A DNA stretch of 64,000 bases from Martelella sp. NC20 (GTDB lineage Bacteria > Pseudomonadota > Alphaproteobacteria > Rhizobiales > Rhizobiaceae). Of the stretch, positions 53,665 through 61,643 are shown one piece after another. Each line of letters begins with the position of its first letter. Positions within the stretch are counted from its first letter, which is position 1. The stretch spans positions 5,196,001 to 5,260,000 of the forward strand of contig NZ_CP054861.1 in the NCBI RefSeq assembly GCF_013459645.1. Reading direction: 5' to 3'. Made by a program: the position numbers and the translations under genes. The notes beneath the pieces were generated by a model that worked only from the letters and a program-made list of their open reading frames with translations, made no database searches and was not told where the DNA came from.

Positions 53665-54561
53665 ATGGACGACCGCGAACACTGGGACGACCGCGAACAC
53701 TGGGCGCCTCTGATGCGCATGAACGGGCTTGGCAACAAGATCCTGGTGATCGACCTGCGCGGGCGGGCCGACAAGGTGACCCCACAGGCCGCCATCCGCC
53801 TCAACGCCCATCCCGACACCGCCTTCGACCAGATCATGGCGCTTTACGACCCGCGCGATGACGCCCCGGACGGCTGGATCGACATCCTCAACTCCGACGG
53901 CTCGATGGCGCAGGCCTGCGGCAACGGTACGCGCTGTGTGGTCGACTACCTCTTCGACATGGATGGCCGCAGCCATTTCGATTTCCGCACGATCGCCGGC
54001 GCGCTCGTCGCCGACCGTTTCGGGGATGGCCGGATTTCGGTGGATATGGGGCCGCCCGAATTCGCCTGGGAAAAAATTCCCATGGCCGGGTCGCCGGGCG
54101 ACACCAGGCATATCGCGCTCTCGGAACCCTACGAGCCAGATCCCGCGTTGCAGCGCTTTTCCGCAGTATCCATGGGCAATCCGCATGCGGTGTTCTTCGT
54201 GCCGCGCGATGTCGACAGCTATGATATTCTCGCCTTCGGTCCGCGCTACGAGCACCATCCGATGTTTCCCGAGCGCGCCAATATCTCGCTGGCGCAGGTC
54301 ACCTCGCCGTCCTCGCTGTCGCTGAAGACCTTCGAGCGCGGCGCCGGCCTGACGCTTGCCTGCGGCTCCGCCGCCTGTGCGGCCGCCGTTGCCGCCGCGC
54401 GCACCGGCCGCACCGGCCGCAAGGTCTCCGTCTACGTGCCGGCGGGCGCGCTGGAGATCGACTGGCGGGAAGACGACGGCAACGTGATCATGACCGGTCC
54501 GGCCGAGCACGAGTGGACCGGCCGGGTCGATCCGGCGACGGGCGAGTGGGCGCGGGCTTGA
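53665..54561 (+). CDS. dapF: Diaminopimelate epimerase
   Basis: 298 residues. Catalytic cysteines are in [14 protein letters not shown] and [33 protein letters not shown] is the usual N-terminus. It makes meso-diaminopimelate for lysine and peptidoglycan. The chosen ATG 53665 (GGAG nine bases upstream) is followed by a perfect 18-base tandem duplication, 53668-53685 and 53686-53703, giving DDREHW twice, an unusual N-terminal addition that should not touch the active site. First gene of dapF-mtaB, and ftsY follows. Confidence 0.95.
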   Translation: MDDREHWDDREHWAPLMRMNGLGNKILVIDLRGRADKVTPQAAIRLNAHPDTAFDQIMALYDPRDDAPDGWIDILNSDGSMAQACGNGTRCVVDYLFDMDGRSHFDFRTIAGALVADRFGDGRISVDMGPPEFAWEKIPMAGSPGDTRHIALSEPYEPDPALQRFSAVSMGNPHAVFFVPRDVDSYDILAFGPRYEHHPMFPERANISLAQVTSPSSLSLKTFERGAGLTLACGSAACAAAVAAARTGRTGRKVSVYVPAGALEIDWREDDGNVIMTGPAEHEWTGRVDPATGEWARA

Positions 54562-54625
54562 GCCGAGCACCTTTCAATCCGAGCCAGTTTGCGCCATATA
54601 GCGGGCAAACCGGAACCCGAGAATT

Positions 54626-55888
54626 ATGACCGTCCGTACCCTGACATTCGGCTGCAGGCTGAACACCTATGAAAGCGAAGTCATGCTCAAGGCCGCCACC
54701 GAGGCGGGGCTCGAGGATGCGATCCTGGTCAATACCTGCGCGGTGACCGGCGAGGCCGTGCGGCAGGCGCGCCAGGCGATCCGGCGGGCGCGGCGGGAAA
54801 ACCCGGCCGCCCGCATCGTCGTCACCGGTTGCGCCGCGCAGACCGAGAAGGAGGTCTTCGCCGCCATGCCGGAGGTCGACGCCGTGCTCGGCAATGCCGA
54901 AAAGCTCGAGGCCCGGCATTATCGCGACCTGCCCGACTTCGGGGTTTCGGCAGAGGAAAAACTGCTGGTCAACGACATCATGAGCGTTCGGGACACCGCG
55001 CCGCAAATGGTCGAGAGCATTGACGGCCATGTGCGCGCCTTCCTGCAGGTGCAGAACGGCTGCGACCACCGCTGCACCTTCTGCATCATCCCCTATGGCC
55101 GCGGCAATTCGCGTTCCGTGCCGATGGGCGCGGTGATCGATCAGGCCCGCAAGCTTGCAGAGCAAGGCTACCGCGAGATGGTGCTGACCGGCGTCGACGC
55201 CACCTCCTATGGCGCGGATCTTCCCGGCAACCCGACGCTCGGCCTGCTGGCAAAGACGCTGCTGAAGCAGGTGCCGGAAATCGCCCGCCTCAGGCTGTCC
55301 TCGATCGACAGTATCGAGGTCGACCGGCACCTGCTCGATCTTCTGGCCGACGAGCCGCGTTTCATGCCGCATCTGCATCTCTCGCTCCAGCATGGCGACG
55401 ACCTGATCCTGAAGCGGATGAAGCGGCGGCATCTGTCCGCGGACGCGCTCGCCTTCATGGCAAAGGCGCGGGAGCTGCGTCCCGGCATCGCCTTCGGGGC
55501 GGATTTCATCGCCGGTTTCCCGACCGAAACCGAGACGCATTTCGAAAATCTCGTGCGCTTTGCCGAGACGGCCGATATCGCCCAGCTTCACGTGTTTCCC
55601 TACAGCCCCCGCCCCGGCACCCCCGCCGCCCGCATGCCGCAGCTCGACCGGGCGCTGGTGAAGGAACGGGCGCGGCGGCTGCGCGAGGCCGGCGCGGCGC
55701 TGAGAGAGCGGCATCTGGACAATATGACCGGCAGCACGGAGATGGTGCTCACCGAACGCGGCGAAAACGGCCATACCGAGAATTTCGCGCCGGTCGCGAC
55801 CCCCGGCCTCGAACCCGGCCGGTTCGTGACCGCCCGCATCACCGGCCATGACGGCAAGCGGCTGATCGCGGATTTCAGCCCCGTCTGA
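54626..55888 (+). CDS. mtaB: tRNA t6A37 methylthiotransferase MtaB
   Basis: 420 residues, radical-SAM methylthiotransferase. N-terminal UPF0004 domain has its cluster cysteines in TFGCRLN, VNTCAVTGEAV and VVTGCAAQ; the radical-SAM CxxxCxxC is CDHRCTFC. TRAM-like C-terminus (GHTENFAPVAT). It adds a methylthio group to t6A37 of ANN-decoding tRNAs. 64 bases after dapF and upstream of ftsY, the standard rhizobial order. Confidence 0.95.
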   Translation: MTVRTLTFGCRLNTYESEVMLKAATEAGLEDAILVNTCAVTGEAVRQARQAIRRARRENPAARIVVTGCAAQTEKEVFAAMPEVDAVLGNAEKLEARHYRDLPDFGVSAEEKLLVNDIMSVRDTAPQMVESIDGHVRAFLQVQNGCDHRCTFCIIPYGRGNSRSVPMGAVIDQARKLAEQGYREMVLTGVDATSYGADLPGNPTLGLLAKTLLKQVPEIARLRLSSIDSIEVDRHLLDLLADEPRFMPHLHLSLQHGDDLILKRMKRRHLSADALAFMAKARELRPGIAFGADFIAGFPTETETHFENLVRFAETADIAQLHVFPYSPRPGTPAARMPQLDRALVKERARRLREAGAALRERHLDNMTGSTEMVLTERGENGHTENFAPVATPGLEPGRFVTARITGHDGKRLIADFSPV

Positions 55889-55995
55889 AACGGCTTTTGG
55901 CCGCCAGCGCGTTGACAAGCCTCCGCCGCAGCAAGGATATAGGGGGAAATACGGGCGCCCCGGTTTGAAACGGCCCGAAACAGGAAAAGATTCCC

Positions 55996-57429
55996 ATGGC
56001 CCTTGGCTTCATGAAAAACGTCTTCACCTTCGGCAGGAAACAGGCCGCCGGAGACCTGAAGCCGGAAGACGCGATTTCACTGGGCGAAGCGGAAGCGATC
56101 GCCGCCGGTGAGGAGGAAGCGGCCGTACCGGCTGCGGACCCGGTGGAAGAAGCGCCCAGCCCGCCGGAAACGCTTGCTGAGGCCCGAAGCGCCGATCCGT
56201 GGGAAGACGACAGCATTGTCGGCGGTGTCGTTGGTCCGGGCAGCAAGCCTGCGCGAGAGGCGGAGGAGGAGGCGTTGCCGACCGCCGAAGCGGCACAGGA
56301 GCCTGAGCAACAATCTGCTGCAGCCGATGAGCCGATCGAAGCAGCCCCGCCAGAGCCAACCGACGAGCCCGTGGCGCAAAGCCCCACAGCGCCCGAAAAA
56401 GCTGCGGAGGCACCCGAACAGCCCGCGACCCGCAATCAGGGTTTCGAGATCGTCACCGGCCGGAAGGCCGAGGCCCCGGCCGCAGCACCCGTCAAACGGC
56501 AGACCTGGTTCCAGCGCCTGCGCGCCGGGCTGTTCCGCACCTCGCAACAGCTTTCCGGCCAGATCGCCGCGCTGTTCACCAAGCGCAAGCTCGACGAGGA
56601 AGCGCTGGAGGAGCTGGAAGACCTGCTGATCCAGGCAGATCTCGGCGTCGAGACCGCGATGCGGATCACCGACACGCTGTCTTCGGAACGCTACGGGCGC
56701 GATGTCAGCGGCAACGACGTCGTGCGCATCATGGCCGGCGAAATCACCAAGGTGCTGACCCCGGTGGCCAAGCCGCTGGCGCTCGATCTCTCGGTGAAGC
56801 CGCATGTCATCCTCGTCGTCGGCGTCAACGGCACCGGCAAGACCACGACGATCGGCAAGCTCGCCGCCAAGCTCACCCGCGCCGGACTGAAGGTGACGCT
56901 CGGGGCCGGCGACACGTTTCGCGCGGCGGCGATCGAGCAGTTGAAAATCTGGTCGGAGCGCACCGGCGCCGAATTCGTCGCCACCAAACTGGGCGCGGAC
57001 GCGGCGGGCCTTGCCTATGACGCCTTCAAGCGCGGCCAGGAAAACGGCTCCGACGTCGTGATCATCGACACCGCCGGCAGGCTTCAGAACAAGGCCGAGC
57101 TGATGGACGAACTGGCCAAGATCGTGCGCGTGCTCGGCAAGCTCGATCCCGACGCCCCGCACACCGTGCTGCAGACGCTCGATGCCACCACCGGGCAGAA
57201 CGCCTTGAACCAGGTCGAAATCTTCCGCAATATCGCCGGCGTGTCCGGGCTGGTGATGACCAAGCTCGACGGCACCGCGCGCGGCGGCATTCTGGTGGCG
57301 ATCGCCGCCAAGCACAAATTGCCGGTCTATTTCATCGGCGTCGGCGAGGGGATCGACGACCTCGAACCCTTCGAAGCCGCCGAATTCGCCGAGGCGATTG
57401 CAGGACGACAGGTGGAAGAGCAGGGTTGA
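55996..57429 (+). CDS. ftsY: Signal recognition particle receptor FtsY
   Basis: 477 residues. An acidic, Pro/Ala/Glu-rich N-terminal A domain (about 15-170) associates with the membrane; the NG domain follows: FRTSQQLSGQIAALF, GVNGTGKTTTIGKLA (G1), GAGDTFRAAAIEQL, IDTAGRLQNKAELM (G3), TKLDGTARGGI (G4). Docks Ffh-ribosome complexes at the translocon. ATG 55996 is the natural start. Confidence 0.97.
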   Translation: MALGFMKNVFTFGRKQAAGDLKPEDAISLGEAEAIAAGEEEAAVPAADPVEEAPSPPETLAEARSADPWEDDSIVGGVVGPGSKPAREAEEEALPTAEAAQEPEQQSAAADEPIEAAPPEPTDEPVAQSPTAPEKAAEAPEQPATRNQGFEIVTGRKAEAPAAAPVKRQTWFQRLRAGLFRTSQQLSGQIAALFTKRKLDEEALEELEDLLIQADLGVETAMRITDTLSSERYGRDVSGNDVVRIMAGEITKVLTPVAKPLALDLSVKPHVILVVGVNGTGKTTTIGKLAAKLTRAGLKVTLGAGDTFRAAAIEQLKIWSERTGAEFVATKLGADAAGLAYDAFKRGQENGSDVVIIDTAGRLQNKAELMDELAKIVRVLGKLDPDAPHTVLQTLDATTGQNALNQVEIFRNIAGVSGLVMTKLDGTARGGILVAIAAKHKLPVYFIGVGEGIDDLEPFEAAEFAEAIAGRQVEEQG

Positions 57430-57491
57430 CGATCAGGCTACCTGCCGCTTTGGTAGCGGATTGGCATCTTTGCCGAGCGGCTTGCTCCCAA

Positions 57492-57634
57492 TATTCTCTC
57501 CCGCCTGCGGGAGAGATACCCCCGACAGGGGGAGTGAGGGTGATGCAGCATTTCATCCCGATAGGGCGCTCGCGGGGATAGACTCGCCCCTCACTGTCGC
57601 TGTCGCGACATCTCTCCCCTCCGGGGTGAGAAGA
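57492..57634. repeat. Mosaic palindromic repeat (CTCTCCC/TGTCGC type), copy 2
   Basis: CTCTCCCGC/GCGGGAGAG (57496-57515), a CCCCC/GGGGG hairpin just after, a TGTCGC tract near 57595-57610 and a CTCTCCCC/GGGGTGAG hairpin at the right end. Shares its parts with 47318-47460 in similar order. It fills most of the ftsY-yciB gap (57430-57814); nothing else recognisable there. Confidence 0.75.
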
Positions 57635-57814
57635 CTTGGTGGCTGTGCGGTGAAACCAAATACAATGGCCGTGCCTTTGAGCAGGAGATTGCTCAATGCT
57701 TCCACCCGAAATGCCGTTTTTGCGCCTCACATACCCAAATTTGCCGCTTTTGGGGTTGATGAGGCGCGGCCGACAGGCCAATTACCAGATCACACCTAAA
57801 AAACCGGCGGGACG

Positions 57815-58462
57815 ATGACCGACACCACGAAAAAACTGACCACGGCGCAAAAGGAAGACCCGTTTCTGAAGCTTGCCTTCGAACTCGGCCCGCTGCTGAT
57901 CTTCTTCTTCGCCAATTTCCGCGGCGAATGGCTGATGAACACTTTTCCCTCGCTCTCCGTGTTCGGGACGCCGCTGCTGGTGGCGACCGCGCTGTTCATG
58001 GCGGCGACCGTGATCTCGCTGGTCGGCTCGCGCATCGTGCTTGGCAGCATACCGCTGATGCCGCTGGTCTCGGGCGCGGTGGTGATGGTGTTCGGCGCCC
58101 TGTCGCTCTGGCTGCAGGACGAGACCTTCATCAAGATGAAACCGACCATCGTCAACGGGTTGTTCGCCGCCGTGCTGCTTGGCGGCCTGGTTTTCGGCCG
58201 CTCGCTGCTCGGCTACGTGTTCCATTCCGCCTTCAGCCTCGACGACGAAGGCTGGCGCAAGCTCACCTTTCGCTGGGGTCTGTTCTTCGTGTTTCTGGCG
58301 GTCCTCAACGAAGTGGTCTGGCGCAATTTTTCCGCCGATTTCTGGGTGAATTTCAAGGTATGGGGCACAATGCCGATCACCATCGCCTTCACGCTTTTCC
58401 AGATGCCGCTGATCAACCGGCACACCGTGAACCCGGCGGATGAGGAAGTGGAGGAAGGCTGA
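57815..58462 (+). CDS. yciB: Inner membrane septation protein YciB/IspZ
   Basis: 215 residues, five to six membrane segments. The N-terminus [20 protein letters not shown] and later [22 protein letters not shown] are strongly conserved in YciB. Implicated in envelope integrity and cell division. Downstream of ftsY, as usual in the group, and convergent with ccmG. Confidence 0.93.
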   Translation: MTDTTKKLTTAQKEDPFLKLAFELGPLLIFFFANFRGEWLMNTFPSLSVFGTPLLVATALFMAATVISLVGSRIVLGSIPLMPLVSGAVVMVFGALSLWLQDETFIKMKPTIVNGLFAAVLLGGLVFGRSLLGYVFHSAFSLDDEGWRKLTFRWGLFFVFLAVLNEVVWRNFSADFWVNFKVWGTMPITIAFTLFQMPLINRHTVNPADEEVEEG

Positions 58463-58483
58463 GGCCTCGCCTCTCGAGGCTCA
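58460..58483. terminator. Hairpin shared by convergent yciB and ccmG
   Basis: CCTCG/CGAGG stem extended by TGAG/CTCA with a bulged G, covering the 18-base gap and both stop codons. No T tract on either side, so it is a weak bidirectional terminator candidate or simply a palindrome. Confidence 0.35.
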
Positions 58484-59077
58484 GTTCATCAGCCGCGACG
58501 CCGGGCCGATGCTCCGGTTGATCACCGGCAGGATTTCCTTTTCGTATGACGTCTGGTCGATCGGGCCGATCTTCTTGAAGATGATGGTGCCGTCGGCGCC
58601 GACCACGAAGGTTTCGGGAATGCCGTAGACGCCCCAGTCGATCGCCTCCGCGCCGTTCTCGTCAACGCCGATCGCGGCGTAAGGGTTGCCCAGCTCATTT
58701 AAGAATTTGAGCGCGTTCGCCGGCTTGTCCTTGTAATTGATGCCGACGAGGTTGATCGCCGGGTCCTTCGACAGTTCCAGAAGATAGGGATGCTCGGCGC
58801 GGCAGGGGATGCACCACGAGGCGAAGACGTTCACAAGCGTGAACTTTCCCGCAATCGCGGCATCGTCAAGTGCGGCGCGGTTGCTGCCGGCAAGCGCGGG
58901 CAGATCGATCGCCGGCGCCTTCTTGCCGATCAGCACGGAGGGGATTTGCGAGGGGTCGTGACCCGACACGAACTGCCAGCCGAACACGCCGAAAAGCCCG
59001 GCGACCACGATCAGCGGAATTGCCGCGACCAGATATCGGCGCGTTTTGCGCTCTTCGCCTTTGCCCTCCCCGCTCAT
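58481..59077 (-). CDS. ccmG: Thiol:disulfide interchange protein CcmG (DsbE)
   Basis: 198 residues. An N-terminal membrane anchor (YLVAAIPLIVVAGLFGVFGW) holds a periplasmic thioredoxin fold with active site ASWCIPCRAEHP and the CcmG-type GVYGIPETFVV loop. It reduces apocytochrome c and CcmH thiols. ATG overlaps the ccmD stop by four bases. Confidence 0.95.
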   Translation of the reverse strand: MSGEGKGEERKTRRYLVAAIPLIVVAGLFGVFGWQFVSGHDPSQIPSVLIGKKAPAIDLPALAGSNRAALDDAAIAGKFTLVNVFASWCIPCRAEHPYLLELSKDPAINLVGINYKDKPANALKFLNELGNPYAAIGVDENGAEAIDWGVYGIPETFVVGADGTIIFKKIGPIDQTSYEKEILPVINRSIGPASRLMN

Positions 59078-59235
59078 GGGCGGACCCGGGCGCTGCGGCG
59101 GGCAGCGCCCGCCTTTTCAAGCGCTGCAAGCTCGCGCCGTCTGGCGCGGCCGTCGAGCGACAGCCAGAGCACCAGCCCGGCAAATACCAGCGCGGTCGCG
59201 CCATAGGCGGCGTAGATATAGAATGCGTGGCTCAC
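59074..59235 (-). CDS. ccmD: Heme exporter protein CcmD
   Basis: 53 residues, start GTG 59235 overlapping the ccmC stop (GTGA). One membrane segment (FYIYAAYGATALVFAGLVLW) then a basic tail (GRARRRELAAL). CcmD stabilises CcmE with CcmABC for release of holo-CcmE. Short but in the invariant position between ccmC and ccmG. Confidence 0.88.
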   Translation of the reverse strand: MSHAFYIYAAYGATALVFAGLVLWLSLDGRARRRELAALEKAGAARRSARVRP

Positions 59236-60005
59236 TTGCTCATCCTCGGCGCTTCCACCCGGCTGGCCGCGACCCGGCGCATCGCGGCAACGCGGCGTCG
59301 CAGTATCTCGTTGCGCATGGCGGCAAGATGCATGGTGAAGAAGGCGAAAGTGTAGGCCACCGCCATCACGGCCAGCGGCCACAGGAACACCGGATCGATC
59401 GTCGGTCCGTCAAGCCGGATCACGCTTGCCGGCTGGTGCAGCGTGTTCCACCAGTCGACGGAGAACTTGATGATCGGGATGTTGACGACGCCGATCAGGA
59501 TCAGGATCGCGGCAAGGCGCGCCGCGCGGGCCGGCTCGTCGACCGCGCGATGCAGCGCGATGATGCCGAGATACATCAGGAACAGGATGAACACCGAGGT
59601 CAGGCGCGCATCCCAAACCCACCATGCGCCCCACATCGGCTTGCCCCAGAGCGAGCCCGTCAGAAGCGCCAGAAAGGTGAAGGCGGCGCCGATCGGCGCT
59701 GCGGCCTTGTGGGCGACGTCGGCGAGCGGATGGCGCCATACCAGCGTCCCCAATGCGGCGGCGGCCATCACCACATAACACATCATCGAAAGCCAGGCCG
59801 CCGGCACATGGATATACATGATCCGCACCGTATCGCCCTGCTGGTAATCGGGCTCAGACGTGAAGGAAAGCCAGAGGCCGACGGCAAAAAGCACGGCTGT
59901 GACGGCGATCATGACCGGCATGACGCGCCTGACGAGGCCCAGAAACCGGGTCGGGTTTGCCAGTCCCGAAATCAGCCCGCTCTTTGCCGTCGTCTCGTTC
60001 ATCAT
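59232..60005 (-). CDS. ccmC: Heme exporter/handling protein CcmC
   Basis: 257 residues, six membrane segments. The heme-binding WWD domain is WGKPMWGAWWVWDARLTS; conserved histidines lie in YIHVPAAWLSM and in the second half. Loads heme on CcmE. The start is uncertain: ATG 60005 has GAGGAAG eight bases upstream and fits family length; ATG 60044 would overlap ccmB by eight bases. Confidence 0.92.
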   Translation of the reverse strand: MMNETTAKSGLISGLANPTRFLGLVRRVMPVMIAVTAVLFAVGLWLSFTSEPDYQQGDTVRIMYIHVPAAWLSMMCYVVMAAAALGTLVWRHPLADVAHKAAAPIGAAFTFLALLTGSLWGKPMWGAWWVWDARLTSVFILFLMYLGIIALHRAVDEPARAARLAAILILIGVVNIPIIKFSVDWWNTLHQPASVIRLDGPTIDPVFLWPLAVMAVAYTFAFFTMHLAAMRNEILRRRVAAMRRVAASRVEAPRMSK

Positions 60006-60036
60006 CGTCACCGCTTCCTCGTCAGCATGGTTTCGC

Positions 60037-60696
60037 TCAATCATCCGCCTGACGCAAGGCCAGGCTTGCCGCAACCGGGCCGACAACCGCAAAAAACAGC
60101 GTGAGCGCGACAAGCAGCAGGAAGGGTGGCAGGAACGGATCGATAGCGGAGGTCACCGCATAGGTCGCGCCGACGCCGAAGATCAGCACCGGGATCGCCA
60201 ACGGCAGGATCAGGATCGGCACCAGCAGCCCGCCGCGCGGCAGCGAAACCGCGATGGCCGCGCCCGCCGCGCCGATAAAGGTGATCGCCGGCGAGCCGAA
60301 CAGCAGCGTGACAAACGCCCCGCCGAGCCCCGCCGGGCCGATATTCATCAACAGCCCCATCGCCGGCGACACGACAACCAGCGGCAGGACATAGCCCGTC
60401 CAGTGCGCCAGGCATTTGACCAGCACGATCAACACCAGCGGTTCATCGCGCATTTTCAGAAGGTCGAGCGAGCCGTCGTCGCGCTCGGCGCGGAACATCC
60501 GGTCGAGGCCGATCAGGGTCGACAGCAGAACCGCGATCCAGACCATGGCGGGACCTATCCGCGCAAGCAGCGCCAGATCGGGACCGACCCCGAACGGCAC
60601 GACCGCGATCACCGAAAGGAAGAACAAAAGGCCGACCAGCGCGCCGCCGCCGGCCCGGACAGATAGCAACACATCCCTGCGGTAAAGCGCCCACAT
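60037..60696 (-). CDS. ccmB: Heme exporter protein CcmB
   Basis: 219 residues, six membrane segments, ABC-2-like permease: MWALYRRDVLLSVRAGGG, FFLSVIAVVPFGVGPDL, DGSLDLLKMRDEPL. Partner of CcmA; the complex releases holo-CcmE rather than exporting heme. Begins three bases after ccmA. Confidence 0.95.
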   Translation of the reverse strand: MWALYRRDVLLSVRAGGGALVGLLFFLSVIAVVPFGVGPDLALLARIGPAMVWIAVLLSTLIGLDRMFRAERDDGSLDLLKMRDEPLVLIVLVKCLAHWTGYVLPLVVVSPAMGLLMNIGPAGLGGAFVTLLFGSPAITFIGAAGAAIAVSLPRGGLLVPILILPLAIPVLIFGVGATYAVTSAIDPFLPPFLLLVALTLFFAVVGPVAASLALRQADD

Positions 60697-60699
60697 CGC

Positions 60700-61365
60700 T
60701 CAGCCCTCCGCATCCATGAACGGATCGGCGACGAGCCGCACCGGACCGGAAAAGCGCATCTCCCGGGCATTGGCGAGATCGAGGGGTTCATGGGTCGCCG
60801 CGATCACGATCCCGCCCGCTGCAACATGCGCATTCATCAGCGCTGAGAACAGGGCCTTCGCGGCGCTGTCGAGGGCCGCGGTCGGCTCGTCGAGCAGCCA
60901 CACCGGCCGATAGCTGCACAACAGGCGCGCAAAGGCGATCCGCCGCTTCTGACCCGCCGACAGAAAGCCGAAGGGAAGGTCAAGCACCTCGTAGAGACCC
61001 ACGGCATCGGCGGCATCATCCACCGCCATGCCATGGCCATCGCCGAAATCTCCCATCAGCGTCTTCCAGAACACGAGGTTCTCGCGCGCGGTCATCTCGG
61101 GTTTCATGGCGTTCTGATGAGCGAGATAATGGGCGGCAAAGGCAAGCGGCAAAGGCGCTGCACCCTCGCCGGAAAAGAACGAGGCCTTGCCTTCTGCCCC
61201 GCCGACCAGCCCCAGCATGGCCCTGAGCGCCGTCGACTTTCCCGCACCGTTGGGCCCGGTCAGAATCAGGCTTTCACCAGCGGACAGCGACAGCGAAAGG
61301 CCGCTGAAGATCAGCATGTCGCCCCGGCTCACGGTCAGATCGTCCGCCCTGACGGCAATTGTCAT
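60700..61365 (-). CDS. ccmA: Heme ABC exporter ATP-binding protein CcmA
   Basis: 221 residues: Walker A GPNGAGKSTALRA, signature LSAGQKRRIAFARLL, Walker B VWLLDEPTAALD, H-loop TH in IAATHEPL. First gene of ccmABCDG on the minus strand, divergent from acnA. ccmE, ccmF and ccmH are not in the window; they normally form a second cluster. Confidence 0.95.
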   Translation of the reverse strand: MTIAVRADDLTVSRGDMLIFSGLSLSLSAGESLILTGPNGAGKSTALRAMLGLVGGAEGKASFFSGEGAAPLPLAFAAHYLAHQNAMKPEMTARENLVFWKTLMGDFGDGHGMAVDDAADAVGLYEVLDLPFGFLSAGQKRRIAFARLLCSYRPVWLLDEPTAALDSAAKALFSALMNAHVAAGGIVIAATHEPLDLANAREMRFSGPVRLVADPFMDAEG

Positions 61366-61643
61366 GATGTCTTTAACCCTTGGAGCCGTCTCAGCCGTCC
61401 AAACGGCAAATTTAAAAAAAATTCAAATTTCAACACATGTTGATCTGGCACCTTTCTTAGAAATTATCTATAAGATGCGCAACCACGTCAGCGACCGGCG
61501 TGAATCACATCCTTGCGCCGAACCTGGGGCATTTTGCCCCACGTGCGGACAGCGGAAATGGTCGTACCCGCATCCTGATGTCGTTAGTACATAGGCGTTC
61601 GCACGGCTGGTCCAGGCCAATCAGAATGAGCGGGGTTCTATCC
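61366..61643. promoter_or_regulatory. Divergent control region between ccmA and acnA
   Basis: 278 bases with an AT-rich core (61410-61475). A dyad TCAACA, two bases, TGTTGA at 61428-61443 region and a TTGATC hexamer about 19 bases before TATCTA make a possible acnA promoter with overlapping operator. Assignments are by eye and tentative. Confidence 0.35.
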
